Source: CAIMMJ01 sp037131955 (GTDB lineage: Bacteria; Bacteroidota; Bacteroidia; UBA4408). From it: 22,275 nucleotides of DNA. Shown piece by piece: positions 16,250-22,275 of the stretch (position 1 is its first letter; each line of letters begins with the position of its first letter). Location of the stretch: NCBI GenBank assembly GCA_037131955.1, contig JBAXQC010000048.1, positions 1-22,275 of the forward strand, given 5' to 3'. Under the pieces are notes generated by a model. That model was not told where the DNA came from, did no database searches, and was given only the letters and a program-made list of their open reading frames with translations. A program made the position numbers and the translations under genes.

Positions 16250-18768
16250 TTTAAAATTCTGCCAACTAGTTTCTTATCTAAACTGTAGAACATTAGCAAT
16301 TGTTTATCATCCTTCTCAACTATAAAATGCTTTTCTGGTGAAGTTAAATCAAAGGATTTTAAAACTTTGTTTCCAGAAATTAAAAGACTGTTTTTGCCAT
16401 CATTCCACACCAAGTAATTTTCTGTTTTGGAAAAATTTTCCATTAAGCTTTTTGAACCCACATTCTTTGAAACTATTTTTCCTTTGTTGTTTAATAGATA
16501 ACTTACCGAGCCAACTTTAACAGCAAAGTGTGTTTGATTTTTCTGCAAAATTGGTAGAAATTCCCCCACCCCATTTAATCCGGTTTCTAAAGAATAATTA
16601 TTTTCTCTGCTACCACAAAAAGATTTTAATAAACCAGTAGAGTCTAATTCAAAATAAACAGGCTTTACATTTTCATCTAATTCTATTTTTTTAATTGAAG
16701 AACTGTACCTAAAAATTGTATCATTTGTATTTACTCTTTTTCCTTTTCTACTTTGTAAAATAAAATTATTTTTAGAATCTATTGTTGCGTAAAACCTCTC
16801 GCCATTTTCTTTAAATGCGATTACTTTATTTTCTATTCCATTTTCAAAAATTGGATAATTCCAATCAACCAAAACTTTTCCTGTGCCATCGTAATTGTAT
16901 ATTTTATTGTTCTGGCAAGGAACAGTAATTCTGTATTCATCTTTTAAAGCATTGCTCATTACCGAAATTTCAGCAGTTGCCTTACTTTCAAATTTCATTG
17001 GAAAACCTTTTATAGATTGACCCTTAGAATTGATAAAATACAATTTTTCTGCTGTATTAAATACTAAGATGTTTTTATCTTCCTTAAATTTTATGTTATG
17101 TATTGTACCTAATATTTCTCCACTTATTTTATACTGCCAAATTAACTTTCCATTAAAATCAAATGCTTCAATTAAATTATTGCTTCCATTAATCACAATA
17201 AATTCTTTTTCAGAATCTCTGTAATAAATGCTATTTTTTATTGGCAGGTTGTCATTTGTTTCAGAAAAAATTAAATCAGGAAAAACTTTAGGATTTACGT
17301 TATTAGAATTTATAAAAGAATACTCAAAAACTTTTTCATTCATAGATAAACTAAAGGCCGAAAAATGTTTCTTACTGGTCCAGTTTTGATTGCTATTTCT
17401 TATGTAATTGTCTAACACAAATTTATTCTTTTCTAAAATTAAATAATTTGCCTTTATAGAGTTTATATTTTCTAGAACGTCTGAAAATTCTCTGTTTCCT
17501 AAAACTTCTTGGTTGTATAATGATTTTAAATAAACCAATAAGCTAGATTTATTGTCGGCTAAAACTAATTGATTTTTGAAAACAGAGAAATAATGTATTG
17601 AATCGAAAGAATACTTAATACTACTTTCTTTAAACATATCACTGTTGAACTTAATTTTAAAAACATTTGAATCTTTCGTGCTCAAACTTGAATCTGGTTT
17701 CCAAGACCAATCATCGTTTGATTTTTGCAAAACATAAAAATCAGAATTTCTATATTCTACTTTTGCAATTTCATTGATATTTTCTGACAAAAACCAATCA
17801 CCAAAACTCTTTTTTAAGGCACTGTTTTTATAAAAAAAAGATGAATCTAAAAATGTATTTTTTAAGAACTCTTGAGGTTTGCTAAAGGCAAATAACTGCA
17901 ACTTAGATATACCAATTGGCAAGCTTAAAATACTTTTTAGCTCAATAGGACTTTGATTCTTTAAGCCACTAAAAAACAAATTATCACTTGTGTTAGCAAC
18001 TCCAATTCCACTTATAAATTCTTTGTTTATTGTTAGAGCATTAACTATAAAATTTGATGACAATTCACCTACAGATTCAAAAGGATTTATTGTAAAATAA
18101 GTTGGAATAGATGCTGATATTGTTTTAGAATTTGCAATTAAGTAGGCATCTGCATTAGAATTTAAGGCCAACCAAATATCCTTAAACGATTTTTGATTTT
18201 TCCACTTTTCGTTGCTCTCAAAATTAGCAAGTGATTTTTCTAACAAAGCTGTTGACTTTGTAATTATTACAATACCATTTCTATAAGAAAAGTAAAGTTT
18301 AGTTTGGGCAACAACTGCAGAATAAATTTTTATTGAACTACTTTCTTCCTCATTGTATTTTCCATCTATCAAATCAAAAAAATCGCTCTTAGATAATCTG
18401 CTTTCGGCATAAATTACAAAATGTGAATTGCCCTCTTCCATAAATAATGCAATTGCCGCTTTTTGTCCAGCAATTTTATCAAAAAAATCGTTGTTTGTTT
18501 GCACATACATTTTAATCTGTGCAATTAAATTATGGCTGTATATATTATCAGGATTCATAGTTAGCCAATCTAACAAAGGTTCGTTGCTTGAAAATTTTTT
18601 AAGAATTTTATCCAAATCATTGATCTGTACCACCCAACTAAAATTATTGGGAATAGCATCTAAAACTTCAAACCTTGCAGTATTCTTAGTTTTTGCATTA
18701 AAATAAAAGTACATCAATCCTCCTAAAACCGGAATTACGAGCAGCGATAAGAGAATTCGTTTTAACAT
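16246..18768 (-). CDS. Membrane-anchored protein with C-terminal beta-propeller-like repeats, function unknown
   Basis: The 840-residue protein has an N-terminal signal anchor (about 4-24) and therefore a large periplasmic or outer part. Residues about 30-500 are a mixed alpha/beta region with DUF3352-like patterns (for example NNFSWVVQINDLDKILKKF at 41-59), but I cannot assign a family with certainty. From about 520 to 780 the sequence shows repeated PQQ/quinoprotein-like beta-propeller blades: IEAFDFNGKLIWQYKISG, LYFINSKGQSIKGFPMKFE, IYNYDGTGKVLVDWNYPIF and FILQSRKGKRV. These alternate a strand, a D/N-G-K/Q turn and an aromatic strand, as in BamB-type scaffolds. No cysteine pair or enzyme motif stands out. 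It lies 9 bases after the thioesterase stop on the same strand, so they may form one transcript. A scaffold or protein-binding role is inferred. Confidence 0.7.
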   Translation of the reverse strand: MLKRILLSLLVIPVLGGLMYFYFNAKTKNTARFEVLDAIPNNFSWVVQINDLDKILKKFSSNEPLLDWLTMNPDNIYSHNLIAQIKMYVQTNNDFFDKIAGQKAAIALFMEEGNSHFVIYAESRLSKSDFFDLIDGKYNEEESSSIKIYSAVVAQTKLYFSYRNGIVIITKSTALLEKSLANFESNEKWKNQKSFKDIWLALNSNADAYLIANSKTISASIPTYFTINPFESVGELSSNFIVNALTINKEFISGIGVANTSDNLFFSGLKNQSPIELKSILSLPIGISKLQLFAFSKPQEFLKNTFLDSSFFYKNSALKKSFGDWFLSENINEIAKVEYRNSDFYVLQKSNDDWSWKPDSSLSTKDSNVFKIKFNSDMFKESSIKYSFDSIHYFSVFKNQLVLADNKSSLLVYLKSLYNQEVLGNREFSDVLENINSIKANYLILEKNKFVLDNYIRNSNQNWTSKKHFSAFSLSMNEKVFEYSFINSNNVNPKVFPDLIFSETNDNLPIKNSIYYRDSEKEFIVINGSNNLIEAFDFNGKLIWQYKISGEILGTIHNIKFKEDKNILVFNTAEKLYFINSKGQSIKGFPMKFESKATAEISVMSNALKDEYRITVPCQNNKIYNYDGTGKVLVDWNYPIFENGIENKVIAFKENGERFYATIDSKNNFILQSRKGKRVNTNDTIFRYSSSIKKIELDENVKPVYFELDSTGLLKSFCGSRENNYSLETGLNGVGEFLPILQKNQTHFAVKVGSVSYLLNNKGKIVSKNVGSKSLMENFSKTENYLVWNDGKNSLLISGNKVLKSFDLTSPEKHFIVEKDDKQLLMFYSLDKKLVGRILN

Positions 18769-18777
18769 ACTATACTA

Positions 18778-19293
18778 TTACACAAATAATTTTTTTAATT
18801 CTGTTGCGTCATGTGGTTTCATTTTTCCTGCCAAAATTAAGCTCAATTGCTTTCTTCTTAACGCAGCATTAAATCTTTCTAGTTCTTCCTCAGATTCTGG
18901 AATTAATTCTGGAACACCTATTGGACTTCCCAATTGATCTACTGCAACAAATGTATAAATAGCCTCGTTGCATTTTGTTTTTTTCCCTGTGGAGTGGTTC
19001 TCTACATACACATCAATACATACCTCCATTGATGTGCTAAACGATCTTGATACTTTTGCTTCTAAAGTAACAATATCTGCCAACTTAATTGGATAATTAA
19101 ATGCTACATTATTAACTGCGGCTGTTACTACAACCCTTCTGCACAATCTGTGTGCAGCAATTGCAGCAATAATATCTAAATGATGCAACAATCTACCGCC
19201 CATCATATTTCCTATGGTATTTGTATCGTTTGGCAATACAATTACTGTTGATACGGCCAAGGTTTCTTTCGCTGTTTTTGGTTTTAAACTCAT
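18778..19293 (-). CDS. Hotdog-fold acyl-CoA thioesterase
   Basis: The 171-residue cytoplasmic enzyme hydrolyses acyl-CoA to free acid and CoA (acyl-CoA hydrolase, ACOT/YciA-like). The active-site region NTIGNMMGGRLLHHLDIIAAIAA matches the family pattern N..G..MGG..l...D, with the catalytic Asp in HHLD. AAVNNVAFNYPIKLADIVTLEAKVSRSF is the second conserved block. The N-terminal frame extends upstream to a TTG at 19347, but the first residues of that extension are not family-like. The ATG at 19293 starts right at the family's usual beginning, and a perfect -7 box sits just before it, so I chose the ATG. It precedes the 840-residue gene by 9 bases. The preferred chain length cannot be read from the sequence. 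Confidence 0.88.
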   Translation of the reverse strand: MSLKPKTAKETLAVSTVIVLPNDTNTIGNMMGGRLLHHLDIIAAIAAHRLCRRVVVTAAVNNVAFNYPIKLADIVTLEAKVSRSFSTSMEVCIDVYVENHSTGKKTKCNEAIYTFVAVDQLGSPIGVPELIPESEEELERFNAALRRKQLSLILAGKMKPHDATELKKLFV

Positions 19294-19306
19294 AATTATT
19301 TTTTTA

Positions 19307-19314
19307 CAAAAGTA
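19307..19314 (-). promoter_or_regulatory. Minus-strand -7 box for the thioesterase gene
   Basis: Read on the minus strand, TACTTTTG exactly matches TAnnTTTG, with 13 bases to the ATG at 19293. No TTG lies 17-23 bases upstream. It would give a very short leader and rules out the TTG at 19347 as the normal start. Confidence 0.35.
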
Positions 19315-19332
19315 AGTTAATCGTTTATAGTT

Positions 19333-19340
19333 TAACTTTG
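19333..19340 (+). promoter_or_regulatory. Plus-strand -7 box for hemJ
   Basis: TAACTTTG exactly matches the Bacteroidota -7 consensus TAnnTTTG and ends 19 bases before the hemJ ATG. No exact -33 TTG is present at the usual distance. With the minus-strand box at 19307-19314 it forms a compact pair of divergent promoters in a 66-base gap. Confidence 0.4.
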
Positions 19341-19359
19341 AACTCAAAAAAATATAAAC

Positions 19360-19893
19360 ATGGGATTGTTATATGTTAAATCTTTGCATATTATTTTTGT
19401 GGTAACTTGGTTTGCTGGGCTTTTTTATATTGTAAGGTTATTTATATACAAGGCAGAAGCTGATGAAAATAAAAACGAAGCAGAGGCAATTTTAAAAACT
19501 CAGTTTGCATTAATGCAAAAAAGGCTGTGGTTTGGAATTACTTGGCCATCTATGGTTTTTACATTTGTTTTTGGTTGGTGGATGGTGGTTCTTGTTCCAT
19601 CCTACCTCTATCAATCTTGGTTTGTTTTAAAATTATGCTTTGTACTGGGTCTTACTGTTTACCATTTTTTATGCCAAGCAATTTTTAACCAACAAACAAA
19701 GGAAATCTACAAATTTTCTTCACAAAAATTAAGAATATGGAACGAAGTTGCCACACTATTTTTAGTTAGTATTGTCTTTGTTGTTGTCCTTAAATCTACT
19801 TTAGATTGGATTTATGGACTATTAGGTTTATTAGCATTTACAGCAGTTCTAATGATTGCAATTAAAATTTATAAAAAATACAGAAAAGTATAA
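19360..19893 (+). CDS. hemJ: Protoporphyrinogen oxidase HemJ
   Basis: The 177-residue inner-membrane protein oxidises protoporphyrinogen IX to protoporphyrin IX in haem synthesis. It has four to five hydrophobic helices, with the family's N-terminal block: His10 in KSLHII, then TWFAGLFYIVRLFIY (16-30) including Arg26, and a later Lys91 in WFVLKLCFVLGLTVYH. His10, Arg26 and Lys91 correspond to the conserved haem-ligand and catalytic residues described for HemJ, by pattern and not by alignment. A CopD-like copper protein is a less likely alternative. Its stop overlaps the next ATG by one base (TAATG), so the DUF2130 gene is probably translationally coupled. The pairing with DUF2130 has no obvious functional reason. 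Confidence 0.85.
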   Translation: MGLLYVKSLHIIFVVTWFAGLFYIVRLFIYKAEADENKNEAEAILKTQFALMQKRLWFGITWPSMVFTFVFGWWMVVLVPSYLYQSWFVLKLCFVLGLTVYHFLCQAIFNQQTKEIYKFSSQKLRIWNEVATLFLVSIVFVVVLKSTLDWIYGLLGLLAFTAVLMIAIKIYKKYRKV

Positions 19894-21200
19894 TGATGGA
19901 AGCAGGAATTAACACAATAATTTGCCCAAATTGCAAACACGAATTTAGTGTAGAAAACGAACTTTCTAAAAAATTAGAAGCTTCATTCATAAATGAATTT
20001 AGCAAAAAAGAAGCTGCATTAAAAAATGAGTTAAATGCCAAGTGGAAGGATGAGCAAGAGAAATTAAAAGTAGAAAATGCAAAATTAAATGCACTAAAAA
20101 ATCAACTTGAAACAGCCAAAGAACAACAGAACGAATTAATTAAAACAAAAATTGAGGAAGAGAAAAAAAAGCTATCCGAAGTGTTGCTTAAGACTGCAAA
20201 CGAAAAAGTAGCAACGGAAATTGAGTTCATGAAAAATCAACTCAAAGAAAACGACACTAGGCTTGCCGAAGCAAGAAAAAAAGAATTAGAATTTCTGCAA
20301 AAAGAGCAAGCCATGAAAAACAAAGAGCAAGAGCTAGAAATTACCTTGCAAAAAAAACTGGCAGAAGAAAGAACAAAACTTACCGACGACATCAGAAAAA
20401 TTGAAGAGCAAAAAATTCAGAACAAAGAAAATGAGTTTAATATGAAACTCAAGGAAATGGAAAAGCAGTTGGAAGACCAAAAGAAAATGGCCGAGGAAAT
20501 GAGAAGAAAAGCCGAACAAGGATCTATGCAATTGCAAGGCGAAGTGCAAGAATTGGCTTTAGAAGACTTACTTAAATCTGCCTTCCCCTTTGATTTAATA
20601 GAAGAAGTAGGAAAAGGTGTTAAAGGTGCAGATGCAATTCAAACGGTAAGAACAAATGCAGGAATTGTTTGCGGAAAAATTATTTACGAAAGCAAAAGAA
20701 CAAAATCCTTTTCTAAAGAATGGATAGAAAAATTAAAAATAGATTTAAGAAACCAACAAGCACACATTGCAATTTTGGTAACTGAAGTTATGCCCAAAGA
20801 CATGGAGTTTTTTGGAGAAAAAGACGGTGTTTGGATTTGTAAATTTTCGGATGTAAGAAGTATGGCATTGGTTTTGAGAGACTCGCTGATTAAAATTAGT
20901 GAAGCTGTTCAATCTCAAGAAAACAAAGGCGAAAAAATGCAAATGCTTTACAACTACTTAACATCAAACGAATTTAAGCAATCTATGGAAGCTATAGTTG
21001 AAGGTTTTGTTACAATGAAAACCAGCATCATCAAAGAAAAAACTCAAATGGAATTAATTTGGAAACAAAGAGAAAAACAATTGGATAAAGTACTCACCAA
21101 TGCAACTCATTTTTATGGATCAATAAAAGGAATTGCAGGAAGCTCCCTGCCAGATTACTCTTTGTTTAGTGGCGAAGAGCCAAACTTGTTGGGAGAATAA
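19893..21200 (+). CDS. DUF2130 coiled-coil protein with PD-(D/E)XK-like motif
   Basis: The 435-residue protein has three parts. Residues 11-18 (CPNCKHEF) form half of a zinc-ribbon-like site. About 22-215 is one long, Lys/Glu-rich coiled coil. About 216-430 is the DUF2130 domain. Within it a Glu near 220, GAD (245-247) and YESKR (265-269) follow the order E, D, ExK of the PD-(D/E)XK nuclease fold, with Asp247, Glu266 and Lys268 as the likely core residues. I infer a nuclease-like fold from this motif. Activity has not been shown and may be lost. The function of the family is unknown to me. It is coupled to hemJ by the TAATG overlap; a second ATG follows immediately at 19896. The next gene starts 27 bases downstream. 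Confidence 0.85.
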   Translation: MMEAGINTIICPNCKHEFSVENELSKKLEASFINEFSKKEAALKNELNAKWKDEQEKLKVENAKLNALKNQLETAKEQQNELIKTKIEEEKKKLSEVLLKTANEKVATEIEFMKNQLKENDTRLAEARKKELEFLQKEQAMKNKEQELEITLQKKLAEERTKLTDDIRKIEEQKIQNKENEFNMKLKEMEKQLEDQKKMAEEMRRKAEQGSMQLQGEVQELALEDLLKSAFPFDLIEEVGKGVKGADAIQTVRTNAGIVCGKIIYESKRTKSFSKEWIEKLKIDLRNQQAHIAILVTEVMPKDMEFFGEKDGVWICKFSDVRSMALVLRDSLIKISEAVQSQENKGEKMQMLYNYLTSNEFKQSMEAIVEGFVTMKTSIIKEKTQMELIWKQREKQLDKVLTNATHFYGSIKGIAGSSLPDYSLFSGEEPNLLGE

Positions 21201-21227
21201 ATTTCAATCACTACTTTTGCACATCCT

Positions 21228-21791
21228 ATGCTAGATTTAGATACCACAAACAAACAATATCAAAAAGTTATAAACTTCTGTAAATCTTTTTTCGAAACTA
21301 AGCTAATTGATTACGGAACTTCCTGGAGAATTTTAAGGCCAAGTTCCATAACTGATCAAATTTTTATTAAAGCACAAAGAATTAGAACTATTCAAGAAAA
21401 TGGAGTCCAAAAAATTGAAGAAGGAATAGAGCCTGAATTTATGGGTATTATAAATTATGCAATTATTGGACTTATACAATTAGAATTGGAGCAGACAAAA
21501 GAAACTGAACTTGAACTTGAAAAAGAAAAAACAATGACTTTGTATAATTCTTATGCACAAAAAGCTCAAGAATTAATGAACAATAAAAATCACGATTACG
21601 GAGAAGCTTGGCGCGACATGAGAATTAGTTCGTTAACGGATTTGATTCTAATGAAAATTTTTAGAACCAAACAAATTGAAGATAATCAAGGAAAAACATT
21701 AGTTTCCGAAGGTATAGACGCTAACTATTTTGATATGATTAACTATTCCGTTTTTGCATTAATTAAACTTAAAGAAGAAAAAAAACAATAA
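21228..21791 (+). CDS. DUF1599 protein, internally duplicated
   Basis: The 187-residue helical protein has two copies of the DUF1599 domain (PF07659), at about 12-87 and 106-184. Each has DYGxxWR (29-34 and 123-129), S(S)(I/L)TD (39-43 and 134-138), a helix ending in R+(I/K), EGI (65-67 and 161-163), and INY...LI (75-83 and 171-179). Pfam describes the domain as nucleotide-modification-associated, but the reaction is unknown. No signal peptide or membrane helix is seen. The ATG at 21228 is the first start after the DUF2130 stop. The next gene starts 7 bases downstream and is the BT_3928-type membrane protein commonly found after DUF1599 in Bacteroidota, so this pair is a conserved arrangement rather than a local oddity. 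In other genomes folP often sits upstream, but it does not here. Confidence 0.88.
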   Translation: MLDLDTTNKQYQKVINFCKSFFETKLIDYGTSWRILRPSSITDQIFIKAQRIRTIQENGVQKIEEGIEPEFMGIINYAIIGLIQLELEQTKETELELEKEKTMTLYNSYAQKAQELMNNKNHDYGEAWRDMRISSLTDLILMKIFRTKQIEDNQGKTLVSEGIDANYFDMINYSVFALIKLKEEKKQ

Positions 21792-21798
21792 ATAAAAT

Positions 21799-22275
21799 AT
21801 GAAATACATAGTTGCAATTTGCAGAATTTTAGTGGGTGTACTTTTTATTATTTCTGGCCTAATCAAAGCCAACGACCCAATAGGTTTTTCCTACAAACTT
21901 CAAGAATATTTCGAAGTTTTTGGAATGGAATTTTTTGTTCCTTTTGCATTAACGCTTTCTGTTTTAATAACAGTTTTTGAGATTGTTTGCGGTGTGGCCA
22001 CACTTATTGGTTCAAGAATGAAACTATTTTCTTGGCTTCTCTTGTTAATGATAATTTTCTTTACCTTCTTAACTTTCTATTCGGCCTATTTTAATAAAGT
22101 TACTGATTGCGGTTGTTTTGGAGATGCATTGCACTTAACGCCTTGGCAATCGTTTACAAAAGACATTGTTTTACTCGTTTGGATTTTACCTATTTTTCTT
22201 TGGAGAAATAAAATTCAACCACTTTTTTCTTCTAAGTTAGACAACGGTTTAATCATTGCGTCAACAATAATTTCT
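21799..22275 (+). CDS. BT_3928 / DoxX-family membrane protein (5' part)
   Basis: The frame starts at ATG 21799 and is open to the window edge (159 residues visible). It begins MKYIVAICRILVGVLFIIS, the DoxX-type first helix, with GLIKANDPIGFSYKLQEYF (about 20-38) after it. Three more hydrophobic helices follow (about 47-70, 77-97 and 116-137). A TDCGCFGDALHLTPWQSF block (about 101-118) with the CGCFG cysteines is diagnostic of the BT_3928 family, which is related to quinone-linked DoxD/MauE-type proteins and sometimes carries a downstream thioredoxin-like part. It probably reduces or oxidises a partner in the membrane, but the substrate is unknown. The C-terminus lies beyond the window. In other Bacteroidota tpiA is commonly next. 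Confidence 0.88.
   Translation, partial: MKYIVAICRILVGVLFIISGLIKANDPIGFSYKLQEYFEVFGMEFFVPFALTLSVLITVFEIVCGVATLIGSRMKLFSWLLLLMIIFFTFLTFYSAYFNKVTDCGCFGDALHLTPWQSFTKDIVLLVWILPIFLWRNKIQPLFSSKLDNGLIIASTIIS

Noticed and set aside
19294..19347. TTG start extending the thioesterase by 18 residues
   Set aside because: The extension is unlike the family, and a perfect -7 box lies inside it; the ATG at 19293 is better.
1..22275. CRISPR arrays, tRNA or rRNA genes, insertion sequences, phage or defence genes
   Set aside because: No direct-repeat array, cloverleaf, transposase or phage-type protein was recognised on either strand.

Overview
The window is AT-rich (roughly 30% GC by eye) bacterial DNA, almost certainly chromosomal, from a member of the Bacteroidota. 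Several features point there independently: a secreted PKD-repeat protein with a type IX secretion (T9SS) C-terminal sorting domain; a TonB with the phylum's cytoplasmic N-terminal motif (N..EYGAYxxRR); a DUF1599 gene followed by a BT_3928/DoxX-type membrane protein; few Shine-Dalgarno-like sites; and several -7 boxes of the TAnnTTTG type. The lineage looks like Flavobacteriia or a neighbouring class, but it cannot be fixed from this window.

Layout. (1) 1-2466, minus strand: the end of a surface-polysaccharide cluster (Wzx-type flippase, then a family-2-like glycosyltransferase), ending at the left edge in a short inverted repeat. (2) 2572-6616, minus strand: a tightly packed run read in the order rimO, sensor histidine kinase, DUF47/PhoU-like protein, Pit phosphate transporter. 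The last three form a plausible phosphate uptake and sensing unit. (3) 6836-10415, plus strand: PKD/T9SS protein with its terminator, a TonB energy transducer, a 40-codon ORF that looks like the last strands of an outer-membrane receptor, and a small DUF3817 membrane protein. (4) 10471-12252, minus strand: glutamate dehydrogenase, separated from the DUF3817 gene by a shared hairpin terminator, and tatA. (5) 12315-13856, plus strand: bifunctional NAD(P)HX repair enzyme. (6) 13891-14958, minus strand: lipoprotein MsrB-MsrA fusion. (7) 15124-16249, plus strand: a hydrophobic 21-codon ORF, surE and a small membrane protein. (8) 16246-19293, minus strand: an 840-residue membrane-anchored protein with a probable C-terminal beta-propeller, and an acyl-CoA thioesterase. 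(9) 19360-22275, plus strand: hemJ, a DUF2130 coiled-coil protein with a PD-(D/E)XK-like motif, a duplicated DUF1599 protein, and a truncated BT_3928-family gene running off the right edge.

Most genes are housekeeping or envelope functions: phosphate uptake, tRNA-independent ribosome modification (RimO), ammonium assimilation, Tat export, metabolite repair, periplasmic oxidative-damage repair and haem synthesis. No stretch longer than 300 bases lacks a gene. The longest gaps (6617-6835, 8771-9024, 9892-10133, 14959-15191) hold promoters, a terminator or the small ORFs listed. No tRNA, rRNA, CRISPR array, insertion sequence or phage gene was found. I see no clear new multi-gene system. The items most worth a second look are the DUF2130 protein, the receptor-tail-like ORF after tonB, the 21-codon ORF before surE, and the orphan phosphate-linked kinase.
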